Origin: Vitis vinifera | Lineage: Eukaryota; Streptophyta; Magnoliopsida; Vitales; Vitaceae | Assembly (NCBI RefSeq): GCF_030704535.1 | Contig: NC_081820.1 | Span: 67,001 to 131,000 of the forward strand | DNA length: 64,000 nt | Direction: 5' to 3' | Part shown: piece after piece, positions 54,271 through 64,000 of the stretch | Position numbering within the stretch: position 1 is the first letter of the stretch | Layout: every line of letters starts with the position of its first letter | The notes under the pieces: model-generated | What the model was told of the DNA's origin: nothing | Seen by the model: only the letters and a program-made list of their open reading frames with translations | Databases searched by the model: none | Position numbers and translations under genes: made by a program

Positions 54271-55370
54271 TTCTCCTAAAGGAGGATCTCTAGTCATGGG
54301 TTTTGATTTTTTGAACCAACTGTTTGGTTAATCTTAAGTCATTTGCAGGTGGAATTATAAACATCTGGAGAAAACTGTAAGTCTGCATCGAGGTGATCAT
54401 TAGAACGTTTGGGCTGTCATAGTTTGACTTGACATTGACAATTCATGAAGTTAATATTAGATGTCTGTCTATTTGTTTAAAACAAATTTTCTTTTCTACT
54501 TTCCTCAAAAAGTATTCCTTCTCATCTAGATACCCATTGAACAGAAAAATGTGTCACTCAGAAACAGCAAAGCAGGAAATGTGGAGGGGGTGCGTATTGG
54601 AAAATCACATGGCTTTTTTATTATTAAATGATATGCAAAGTTGGGATGTTGCAGAGCTGATTTGATAATAGTTATGGATCAGTCCAGAATGATGGCACTA
54701 TCAAAACCCTAGTACATATATTCCAACAAAAGATTGTGCCTTTGGGGTAATGTCTTGCAGCAATCAAGATTCAGATCACTAATAAGGCTTTCTGGCTATC
54801 AGTTTTTTTTTCTTTGCTTTAATTGGCTTCATCTCACCAAAATATGCAACCTAATCCAGAATGAGTGAATGCATTTACATGGCAGACAATCAACCAATTC
54901 GATCTCTACTCCTGAAAATTTTGGAATTGAGGAGCCCTACATTATTTACTTAAATCGGTGGTTTTGTCCATTTGGATAGTATTGTTCTTGAAATTTGGCC
55001 ACATCTCGTTTACAGTTACGCATATGGTATATGAGTATCTCATTCATAAGGAGTGGTCCGTATAAATGTGAATTCCAAGTTATCGATGAAGAACAAGCAA
55101 ACATGAAGTTGAGATATATCCCAGGTTCCTGTGTGTTCCTGGATGGCAACCCTTAAACCACGAGCCAAAGACCTCCGCCATATTAATAAAATAATTTATA
55201 AACTGGCGATACTATGAAATTAGCGCATGATTCTCATTTTAACTCAAATTGCAGCCAGCAATCCACTCAAAATCCAGAATCATAAAAGTATTAATTTCAT
55301 TCTAAGAAAATAGCAGCCACTCAATCAAATGGTATACGAAGAAAGAAGAGAGAGAGTACCTGCAACGGCA

Positions 55371-55530
55371 GCGGTTGTTGCCTGATGAAGCTCACACATT
55401 AGCCATAGAAAATAGTGGTAGAGAAAATCACTTCTTCTCTCTTTGATCTATCTCCCCCCTGTAACTCCTTAAACCCTAGACGCTTCAACCAAAAACCCAA
55501 AACCCAAAATCAAAACCCTAGCCAAATGGA
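55371..55530 (-). promoter_or_regulatory. LSM8 5' UTR/promoter with telo-box motifs
   Basis: AAACCCTA occurs at 55471-55478 and 55513-55520. Telo boxes are frequent near start sites of plant housekeeping and RNA-processing genes. A CT-rich leader lies between them and the proposed first donor. Confidence 0.5.
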
Positions 55531-56551
55531 CAAAAGGACAAAAGGACAAAAGAGACCTCCGGATTTCAAATTTTAAATTAAATAGAGAGCAAAGGATTAA
55601 AATAACTTTTTTTTCTAATTTCCTAATTTTAATCACTTTCTATTGTCAAATGGAACATAATTAAAACAAAGTAAAAAAAAAAAATGATAAATGAGATATG
55701 CTATGTGCAAGTGCAACTAGGGTTAGCAAATCTCGAGCACAAGTCTTTAGGCATATAAGATAATTGATTTTCGTATTTAAAAAAAAATAGATTTTTTAGG
55801 AAATATTTTTTTAATAATTTTTTTATAAAAGATAAACTTTTTTAGAATTTGTTTAAAAGATGAAGGTCTGATACTATTTCTAAAACATTTTTTATTCATT
55901 AAAGTAAAATAAAAATAAAAAGATATTTTTCAAGACTAATAAATATAGAAGAGTTTATTATTCTTAAAAATATAAAATAAGGTATTTGCATATATTTTAA
56001 TTATTTTTAATGATTGTTTTAAAAAATATTATATAAATATAAAAAATAATTAAAAATAAAATATTATATATAAAAGTATTTTTTTTAAATATATAAAAGT
56101 ATTTTTTAAAATATATATAAAATTTTAAAAACATTTTAGCTTTTCAAGATTTTTATTCTACAAAATATTTTTAAAAATTATTCTTAAAAATTATTTTGTA
56201 AAACTGTTTTTGGAAAACACTTCCTAATTACTGTTTAGGATTTAGAGTAATTTTAATATCTTATAATTTTTGTTTTGTAAAATTTTTTAGGTAATGATTG
56301 AAAAGATGAAAAACATTTTAATTAAAAAAATTTGCATTTTGAACCAAACAGACCCTGATCTTTGTCTCTTTGGGCTGGGCTCGGTTTTAGCCCGCCTATA
56401 CTGCAAAATTCGATATGATCACCCTTAGCTCTTAAGCCCTAGCGTCTGTCTGAGCGCTGACACACTTAGTTTCTCTGGTAATTACACTCTTCTCGCGTCC
56501 AGTTTCTGTCACGGTCAATGCCCCCAGGTGGAAGCCATTACGTTTCTCTCG
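55531..56551. other. AT-rich intergenic DNA and promoter of the At3g52170-like gene
   Basis: 55600-56340 is very AT-rich with no recognisable feature. The last 200 bp before the ATG are GC-richer (GGGCTGGGCTC, TAAGCCCTAGCG) and probably hold the promoter. Confidence 0.45.
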
Positions 56552-59500
56552 ATGCGTCTCAAAGCTCTCACCTCCCTCTCCAAGCTCTCTGCTCCCTCCC
56601 ACCCTCTCCAAGCCTCCTCCGACGGTAATTTCACGTTCTTCCTCTCCCGCTCCTTTCTGTTTCTGTTGTTTGCTTCTCAAGAAATTTTAGTCCAGCAAAC
56701 TGCTTTCCGTTTTCGTTTTCTTTTCTTTGTTCCCTCATTTGAGTTTCTTTCCAAGAGCAAGTTTACTCCTTTTTTTTCTTTTTCTAATGCCCGCTACTAA
56801 GGGCAGTGCTTCAACTGCATGAAAGGATCGTTGATGGTACAACAAAATTTAGGGTAAAAGAACACATTTGAACCGAGAAAATAAGAACCAAACAGAGGTC
56901 CGTTTTCATTTTTTTTGCCTTAATCTTGTTTCTGTGCAACCAAACAAAAGGTTAAGATACGCAAAAATAAAACAAATTTAGACTCCGGAAACAAGAACAT
57001 AGTCGAGATCAAATTTCATGTCTTTCCAATTTCCTCTATTTTTTTTCTCGTCATCCAAATATAAGTGGCTTCTCTTCTTTTTCTTCCAATTTTCACCATT
57101 TTCTTTTGGCTGGGATTAATTGGACGAAAAGTTCAAGAGAATAAAACAAACTTAAAGTGAGAAAACAAGAATAAACATAGGGCAAAGAGTTTAGGAAAAT
57201 AAGAGAAACGCAAACTGAGAAAGCAAGAGCCTAACAGAAGTTAAATTCTTTTTTCTCCTTTTTTTCCGCAACCAGACGTAAGTTAATGTACACTATTTTT
57301 ATTTCTTTTATCTGAGATTAATTGGAAGAAAAATTTAGGGAAATTTAAAAGTGAGAAAACAAGGACCAAAGAGAGCTCTATTTGCATCTGGATTTGTTTT
57401 TCCCTGTTCCTTTTTTCTCCCAACCGAACATAAGCAAGTCTACTCTTTTTCTCTTCCATTTCCTAACACAATGTCTATTACCACTGGATATGTTGTGTCT
57501 TAGACTCTGACCCGGTATACTTCACAATCCTTTCATCTTCCTCTATCAGTCTTCCTGTTATAAAAAATGTTGATTTCATAGCAGTGTATCCATTTTTAAT
57601 TGTTTGATTAATCTTTCTAGTAAGAAATGTCTATTTGACTAGTGTTTGGTTCACTTTTAAATGTTGTATGAGTTGGGATGTGTAGAACCTTCTATTCTTA
57701 CACTCAATAGCTCTTGTGGGCTTACTTTTCAGTAATGCTGAGTTGGATGAAGTCTTCCTTAGATTCTTTTCATGCTTGTTAAATGTCAAGTAAATTGGAG
57801 AGTTTCCACTTCATCATTACCTTCCTCTCACTGGTGGCTGTTCATCAATCAATATACTGTTTGTGCTTTCTACTAAACTAGTAAAGGGTGATGGGCAAGA
57901 GGTTCGAATACATGTCTGTGGGAGTTTTATCACTATAAAGAAGCCTTCTTTGGGTTTGGGACAGCATGAAACTCAATCCACTTTCATTGATATCCAGAGT
58001 TCAGTTTTGCTCCACCTTTTTGTCTAGGGACAATTGGATTGCATGGTCTGTAAAATTTCTTTAGCTACTTTGAATGGGATTTGGAATTGCTTTTGATGTC
58101 ATATTTCTATATGAATGTTGTATACATCTTGTGTACTTTGGTGTACTATTTTTTTTTGGTCATATATATACATCTTTTATTGCCTATCAAATATATATGA
58201 ATGTTGCTTTCTCATTATTGCACATCCTTCTTCAAAATTCATTCTATAACTAAATTTTGGCCTTTTGACATTGTTATTTTGAAAATGTATAATCACGATG
58301 TATCCTTGATTTTGACAGTGTACGCTGAGATAATTAATGTTGTGCATAAATCAAATATTCGGAGGCATGGAAGGTCATATGCTGTCTCTGTTCCTTCCTA
58401 CGTTGTAAAAGCCCAGAAAAGTCGCAAAAGGGTTCCAAAAGATGAACGGAAAGTTATGGTGGAATCTTTCGTAAACAAGTATATTATCCTCTTGCCTCAT
58501 CATTTAAGTAGCTAGAAATCTTCATATTTTTCATGTGACTAGTGTTGTACAATTATTCTCCATGAAAATGAGTGCTTTTGAGCACCTGATTTTGATCATC
58601 TATGAATCTTTAGCTCAGGTTGGATTTCTTCATTCACATTTCACATTTCTTAGCATGTGAATAATTTTTGTGACTGATTATTGTTGCTATTATATTATTA
58701 CTTTTATTGACTGTGTTATTGTTTACAATAATGGTAATAAAGTGTTATGATATGGTAATGATGGTAATTATTACTATCATTGATTGAGGGTAACAATGCA
58801 TAGAAAAACTGAACTTTATATTGGATCTGAGAATAGATCTGGTAGAATTAGATGAGATGTTAAAGGTTTCGATGTTCTGTCTGGGCTTTTCATGATTGAA
58901 CATTTACGCTGAATGAAGATAATTATCACTCTGTTTGCAGGTACAGAGGAATGAATGCAGGAAAATTCCCAACTGTTTCTGAAGCTCAAAAACATGTGGG
59001 TGGCTCTTACTATATTGTTAGGGAGTTGGTTCAGGAGCTAGAACACAAAGCTAAAACCTCTCCCTTAAGCAGGAGGAATGAAAATTTAATGGAAAATGAG
59101 CCAGCTAAAGAGAGAAAGTCTCTGGCTGAAGCTGAAAAGGTTTCAACAAGTCGAAGAACAGTGGATGCTGTAATAGAAGATTATCGTCAAACTGTACCAA
59201 TCAGTCCTTTGGAGGCCTCTGATGCAAGTAGCAAGAATTTAGAAGCAAAGGGAGGGAAGTGGGTTGAGAAGATCTTGTCTGAAGAAGTTACAACATCAGT
59301 AAGTATTGGACATTTGTCTAATTTGAATCATATAGTTTAGGAGGAGGGAGAACATTTGAACTAGATTTAGAGCTGGATAGAGGAATTTGCCAACTTTGTG
59401 CAGAATGAGGGAGGTTGGAAATTTGACATTTGGATTAGATTTGCAAGTGGATCTTCGGAGTTAGAAGCAGAATGTTTGATTATCATACATCTTTGGGATC

Positions 59501-60436
59501 TTGGTGCAACCTTTTTTTTCGATAAGTAAACACATATATTAGCAAAATGCAAAACGCCGCATAGCATATAGGGAGTATATGAGGCGACGAGGGCCTCTTA
59601 ACAAAAAGACAAAAGAAACAAAAAACCCACCAACCCTTAACTGGAGGCTAACCACTCCAAGAAGCCTATAAGGGAGCGAGGCTCCGCACCACTATACAAT
59701 TTTGCCCACTCCCACACATTACAAACAAAAGAATTCTTAATTTTCTGAATAGCTAACCCCCCCCCCCCCCCCCTGAAAGCTAATTTATTCCTCTCCTTCC
59801 AAACCGTCCAAAAAATAGGTGCAACCTTTATTGAGGATATATTTAAAATGGCTCATTGAAATTCAGTTTGGGGTGCTTGTTAAATGTTTTAAATGGTTTT
59901 AGTAAGAAGGCTATTGAGACTCTCTCTCTCTCTTAAAGCTCATGCAAACACAACCTAAGCATAAAAATTTTAAAAAAATAATAATAATCATTGGCTTCTT
60001 CCAGTGCTCCTGGAAGCCTCTTAATACTAGTTTCTAGTGCAATTTATGTATGTATTCTTTGAATATGCAAGAATATGCACTTGTGTAATTCTTACAGTTG
60101 TCCATTCAGTTCTTTCTGCCTGCAGGATGATCATTCTGATTTTGTTGCAATGCAGAGTGGTGTGGTAAAAGGGAAAACTAAGGACATTTCGCATGCACAT
60201 CTTGAAAAGCTAGAAAATGGTAAAATACAGGATGCACAGAAAGATCGTTCTGGTTTTGTTGAAACACCAAGTGTTACGCTAAAAGGGGAAACTGAGGGGT
60301 CTTCTCAGCCATGTCTTGAAACAATAGTGGGTGGTAAAAAAGAGGAAGTGGCTTCTGAAAGTTTGCTGAATTTTGATGGTACAAAGCATGAACCTGAGCA
60401 GAATCAAGGGTCCCCTGAATTAGATGACTTTTCAAG
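56552..60436 (+). CDS. At3g52170-like DNA-binding protein, first four exons (3' partial)
   Basis: Exons 56552-56624, 58319-58478, 58941-59298 and 60126-60436, with GT-AG ends and a continuous frame, giving 300 codons and two bases; further exons must lie beyond the window. After a short N-terminus (MRLKALTSLSKLSAPSH) that could be an organelle-targeting start comes a basic conserved block, RKRVPKDERKVMVESFVNKY, followed by AGKFPTVSEAQKHVGGSYYIVRELVQELE, which matches the helical region of Arabidopsis At3g52170. That protein is only annotated as DNA binding. Exons 3-4 encode an acidic, low-complexity tail with two repeated blocks (SGVVKGKTKDIS and PSVTLKGETEGSS). Function beyond this is unknown. 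Confidence 0.82.
59503..59829 (-). mobile_element. 5'-truncated LINE tail with target duplication in intron 3 of the At3g52170-like gene
   Basis: The insertion starts with a T-run (59511-59519, the poly-A tail on the other strand) followed by CGATAAGTAAAC and ends in a zf-RVT end that reads WTVWKERN on the minus strand. It is flanked by GGTGCAACCTTT at 59503-59514 and 59818-59829. A run of about 16 C lies at 59758-59773. Confidence 0.85.
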
Positions 60437-60849
60437 GTAAGATTTATCCTTTTCATTATAATTGTTGCTGTTGTTGATCTTGTTGTCCTATCTATTAGTG
60501 GTTTTTTTTTCCCTGTTACATGGAATTGAACATTTTTTTGATAGGCAAATAGCAGTAATATTAAGAGAAAAAACACCTGTAATAGGAGTTTTTGTCGGTA
60601 GTCTGAGGTCAATTAGGAACAAGGAGTGGGTGACCCTTTCCTAATTGTGGAACTTTAGAAGGAGTATTGATAATATGGGACTCAGGCAAGTACAGGTGCT
60701 CATAGTTAGTGCTAGGCGCCTCAGTTACAGTCATGCTAGTTTCAAATGATGAAGGGGACCTATGGCGTGCCTCAATATATGTTCCAAATGACAACATTCT
60801 AAGGAAGGATTTTTGAGTGGGGCTAATGGATCTAGGGGATGAGGATTTT
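60437..60849. other. Intron 4 sequence with LINE-tail remnant
   Basis: Starts with a normal GTAAGA donor. TTTTTTTGATAGGCAAATAGC at about 60534-60554 resembles a minus-strand LINE 3' end only a few tens of bases long. The rest, including a minus-strand open frame at 60609-60797, is of unknown origin. Confidence 0.4.
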
Positions 60850-61801
60850 TAATGTCATAAGGAGAATTCAGAACAGTTGGGGAGCTCTACTATAGCCTCT
60901 AGCATGAGAAACTTTGATGACTTTGAACTAGTGGGCACCCCTCCCAAGAATGCTTCGTTCACATGGTTAAATTTGAAAGAATTCCTTGTCTGTAAGGGGT
61001 TGGACAAGTTCTTAATCACAGACAAGTGGGAGTAAAGATTTCCTCATTGTTTCAAACAGGATCTTTGGTCATAGCCTTATCCAAAGGGACCTTTGGTCAT
61101 AGCCTCATTGTTTCAGACACCAACCCGTTCAAACAGGATCTAGCCCCTTTCAGGTATGAAAACATGTGGTTACTTCATCCAAAACTCAAAGAAAAAGGGG
61201 AAAAGGGTGGAAAGGTCATAGGTTCATGAAACAATTGCAATATGTGAAATCAAAATTGAAAGAATGGAACAAAGCATCCTTTAGAGATCTAAAGGAGAGA
61301 AAAAAGAAATTCGTGGAAGATACGGTCATTATTGAAGGTTGTGAGTAGAAGGAATTTTGTCTCCTAAGCTGTCAACTCTTAGGACCATCGGAAAAAGGAA
61401 CTAGATAATCTGTTGTTAAAGGAAGAGTTTCATTGGAGGCAAAAAGCAAGGGTCATATGGGTAAAAGAAAGGGATTGTAATTCTAAGTACTTTCGTAGGT
61501 TGGTAAATGGAAGGAGAAATAGAAAGTTGATCAAATCCTTTGTAAAGGAGGAAGGGCTCTAGACAACATGTAAAGCATATTGGAGGAAATAGTACGATTC
61601 TTTGGAAATTTGTACTCTAAGCCTCCTGAAGACTCTTGGAGGATAGAAGGGTTAGAGTGGTCTCCCATTTTGAAAAAAATAGTTGTTTGGTTGAAACACT
61701 CCAAAGGAGAGAAAAAAGAAATTTGTGGAAGATATGGTCAATACTGAAGGTTGTCACTAGAAGGAATTTTGTCTCCTGAGCTATCAACTCTTAGGACCAT
61801 C
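60850..61801 (+). mobile_element. Decayed LINE (endonuclease end and linker), interrupted by a younger LINE
   Basis: Broken frames match the end of the LINE endonuclease (SMRNFDDFELVGTPPKNASFTWLNL, CKGLDKFL, FRYENMWLLHP) and the linker before RT (WNKASFRDLKERKKKFVED), the same linker as in the first bases of the window. Stops are frequent. A segment of about 110 bp is present twice (about 61283-61392 and 61692-61801). Confidence 0.75.
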
Positions 61802-64000
61802 GGGATGAACCGTGAGAGCGATGGGAGAGAGAGAGAGAGAGAGCGAAAGAGAGAGAGAGGGCGAGAGGGAGCGTGAGAGCGCGTGCGACGGCGACGACGA
61901 GGAGACCGGCGAGGCGAGCCGACGGCGAAGCTTCACGGTGGAATCCAAGACCTTCGAACTTGCCCTGGATGATAGGAAAGGGAAACGCCAGTTTCGCATT
62001 GTGGAGAAGAAACGTGGGGTCTCGACATGGGTTCGATTAGGGCTGGAAAGCTTAGGGCTTTTCAAGGAGGGATTAATCCATTGTATTCGTGACGATGAAG
62101 AAGGGCGATGGGAAAAGGAATGGAAAGAAGGAGGTAAGCTGTATACCTTGGCTCGGGGTTTCAACAGAGCGGGTGTTTATCTAAGATTGGGGGTTGTGGG
62201 TCTGGAACGAAAGAGGTTTTGCATATTCTTACCGAGAGGGAGAAGGGGCAAAAGAGGGTGGACGGCTATGGTGGAGATGGTACGTCAAATGGAAGAGATG
62301 GCCGGTAGAAGAACAGAGGTGCAGGAGGTAAGGACTGTCGGAAGAGCTAATCCGGCGAAATCATACGTAGAAGCCGTCAGAAGGACCAATTGGGATGGCC
62401 TAAACGCAATTAAGATGAGGGTTACAAGGGAGGAGATTGCTGGCAACTTACAGAAGCTGGAGCATTGCCTCGTCGTGAGCTGGAAGTCCGAAAAAGAGGA
62501 GGAAGACGACTTGGAGAGATTGGGTAGTCTCTGGGCGAATTCTTGGGGACTAAAAGGCAAGCTAGGGTTGGCCAAATTGGAACGAGGTAAGGCTTCGTTG
62601 GAGTTTGAAGATCTAAGTGAGGCACGCCGTGTGGCCTCCTCGGGGAGCAGACTGCTGGGAGGAGCCCATTTAGGGCTGGAGTTATGGAATCCAAAGACGG
62701 GATGTCGGGTAGAGGAGGAGATGGAGCAGATAGCTTGGGTTAGAATATACGGCCTCCCAATCTCGCTCTGGAGCCCGGGGACTTTGAAGAAAATAGGGGA
62801 GGAATGTGGGGGCTTCGTAGATATGGATGAGCGCACAAGATCGATGGGGGAGATTCAATGGGCTAGGATTTTGGTTAAAACAAAAGGCGATTTCAGACCG
62901 AGCTTGTTAGAAATTGAGGTAGAGGATGAGATATACTCTGTGGCTTTATGGTGGGAGATCAGGCCGGTGGTGAAACGGCCCTTCTCTGCGACGGAAAACA
63001 GGAGGAATAAGGAGGTCAGGGGTGAGTTGCATTCACGCGCGGAGAAGCGCGTGGGAAAGGAGTTGGTAGGTGCGGGAATCGAGGAACTGCAGACGCCAGT
63101 TGATGGGAGTGATTTGCAGGAGAATGGGCCGGGTCCTGCACCCGGGTTACAGTTCCAGGGCCAAGAGAATCGGGATTGGGCCTCTCCAATTGGTAGAATG
63201 GCTGGGCCGGCTGCAAGTGGCCCAAATATGGGCCTTAGTGGGTTAAAGAAGGATGGTGGGCTGAACAAAATGGATGGGCTGCTGGGCCGAAAGTTAAAAA
63301 ACAAGCCTAAAGTGAATGACTATTCAGAGGCAGGCCCAAGTTGGGTTGCTGAAATGGGCTGCAATCAACTAACTGAGGTGGAAGGTCCGGAAAGGGAGGG
63401 CCCAATTGCTCCATTAGAGAAGGCTGGCTTTCTGGGTCGCTTTAGCTCCAGAAAAGGACCCAATTCAGAGGATCCTTTGATAAGCTGGGTGATAGAGGAG
63501 CCTAGAAGGGAACAAGGGGATGTTGGTCTTTCAATGACTGACCGAGCGCTGGAAGAGGAAGTTAAAAGGTATGCTTTAAATCCCTATCCTAAAGGTAAAA
63601 AGGCTGTGGGAACACCTCTTCTTCTCTTCTCTAATTCTGATCGGGCTCCGGAGGGGGAGTCTTTCGATCACCCAGGGGGTATTGAGGAGGAATTAAGGGG
63701 GGATATGTCCACTTGGTTAACAGTATATGAGGGGAATGTTGAAAACGAAAATGGTTTCTGGAAGTTGGGAGAGGACAGCAAGAACAGAGACAAGGCTAAG
63801 GATAAGGAAGGGAACAATGGTGGCTCTGCTTCTCAAGATACTGAAAACGAGAAAGAGGATCCTTGGGAGGAATGCAGTCTAGCAAAATTTAGTCAATTCC
63901 TGGGATTCTCTACAGAGGGACTGGAAAAGGAGATATTGAGCTTCTTGATTAAAATCAGAAAGAGACGGGAAAAGATTCACAGCAAAGAACTTTTGGAAAA
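61802..64000 (+). mobile_element. Young L1-type LINE, 5' part, continuing past the window
   Basis: Begins right after the second copy of the 110-bp LINE segment with a GA-rich stretch (61826-61862) and a GC-rich 5' region, then a long open frame to the window edge. GC-rich composition sets it off from the intron around it. Confidence 0.8.
61821..64000 (+). CDS. LINE ORF with DUF4283 domain, 3' partial
   Basis: Open from the ATG at 61821 to the last base, about 726 codons without a stop. The N-terminus is a charged Arg/Glu repeat encoded by the GA microsatellite. Residues of about 40-330 form a DUF4283-like region (TWVRLGLESLGLF, NRAGVYLRLG, SWANSWGLKG, EQIAWVRIYGLPISLW, VKTKGDFRPSLLEIEV), the nucleic-acid-binding ORF1-type domain of plant L1 elements. 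The rest is a long hydrophilic spacer rich in Gly, Glu and Lys. In related grape LINEs this reads on into endonuclease and RT. Minus-strand open frames over the same bases are shadows. Confidence 0.85.
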   Translation, partial: MGERERESEREREGERERESACDGDDEETGEASRRRSFTVESKTFELALDDRKGKRQFRIVEKKRGVSTWVRLGLESLGLFKEGLIHCIRDDEEGRWEKEWKEGGKLYTLARGFNRAGVYLRLGVVGLERKRFCIFLPRGRRGKRGWTAMVEMVRQMEEMAGRRTEVQEVRTVGRANPAKSYVEAVRRTNWDGLNAIKMRVTREEIAGNLQKLEHCLVVSWKSEKEEEDDLERLGSLWANSWGLKGKLGLAKLERGKASLEFEDLSEARRVASSGSRLLGGAHLGLELWNPKTGCRVEEEMEQIAWVRIYGLPISLWSPGTLKKIGEECGGFVDMDERTRSMGEIQWARILVKTKGDFRPSLLEIEVEDEIYSVALWWEIRPVVKRPFSATENRRNKEVRGELHSRAEKRVGKELVGAGIEELQTPVDGSDLQENGPGPAPGLQFQGQENRDWASPIGRMAGPAASGPNMGLSGLKKDGGLNKMDGLLGRKLKNKPKVNDYSEAGPSWVAEMGCNQLTEVEGPEREGPIAPLEKAGFLGRFSSRKGPNSEDPLISWVIEEPRREQGDVGLSMTDRALEEEVKRYALNPYPKGKKAVGTPLLLFSNSDRAPEGESFDHPGGIEEELRGDMSTWLTVYEGNVENENGFWKLGEDSKNRDKAKDKEGNNGGSASQDTENEKEDPWEECSLAKFSQFLGFSTEGLEKEILSFLIKIRKRREKIHSKELLE

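Larger units (their letters stand above)
52476..55370 (-). other. Probable 5' UTR intron of LSM8, filled with repeats
   Basis: Minus-strand acceptor TATCAG lies about 18 bp before the LSM8 ATG, and a donor (GCAG followed by GTACTC) lies at about 55365-55370. Inside are LINE tail remnants (T-run at 52880-52903 and 53886-53990), a LINE fragment (53395-53885) and an AAT microsatellite. The exon assignment is inference. Confidence 0.45.

Noticed and set aside
61784-63304. Several minus-strand open frames up to 183 aa at the right edge
   Set aside because: Pro/Ser-rich antisense shadows of the plus-strand LINE ORF that is open from 61821 to the end.
1-64000. CRISPR arrays, bacterial operons, Shine-Dalgarno sites, rRNA or complete tRNA genes
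   Set aside because: No regularly spaced repeats, no polycistronic layout and no convincing tRNA or rRNA sequence; this is a plant nuclear region.

Overview
The window is nuclear DNA from a flowering plant. It has intron-split genes with GT-AG junctions, plant families (PPR, TIP aquaporin, LRR-III receptor kinase), tRNA-Met-primed LTR retrotransposons and many L1-type LINEs. The style of the LINE and Copia proteins suggests grapevine (Vitis). That species call is inference.

Layout. 1-12483 is a pile of nested transposons. An old minus-strand Copia element (A) has been split by a plus-strand LINE (poly-A ends at 2988) and by a young plus-strand Copia element (B, 4923-11079, 5-bp target duplication, identical 167-bp LTRs). 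Copia B has no gag. It is itself split, inside the integrase zinc finger, by a younger gag-only Gypsy-type element (5333-8203, identical 587-bp LTRs) whose single ORF joins gag to a chromodomain. 12484-21100 is repeat-rich and holds two decayed LINEs in opposite orientations. 21116-23081 carries the last two exons of a TEX2-like SMP-domain protein. 23840-24666 is a minus-strand fragment of a PPR gene. 26352-33688 is a six-exon calcineurin-like metallophosphoesterase with Copia, RTE and LINE debris in its introns. 35010-35945 is a broken receptor-kinase gene.

36649-38165 (minus) encodes cytochrome bc1 subunit 8, divergent from an intact PPR gene at 38615-40435. Directly behind the PPR gene lies a broken copy of the 3' part of the metallophosphoesterase gene (40566-42400), so the PPR and phosphoesterase genes have each left a 3' fragment beside the other. 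42587-43558 (minus) is a seed-type tonoplast aquaporin (TIP3 class) with ABRE and RY motifs upstream. 45799-48028 is an LRR receptor-like pseudokinase. 49033-52475 (minus) is LSM8; its largest intron holds a MITE and a large foldback repeat. 56552 to the window end carries the first four exons of an At3g52170-like gene. An old LINE and a young LINE with a long open ORF follow its fourth exon and run off the window.

The cellular genes are unrelated housekeeping, transport and signalling genes and form no operon or cluster. The most unusual part is the retrotransposon nest, where a gag-less Copia element is interrupted by a gag-only Gypsy element. The linked PPR/phosphoesterase fragments come next.
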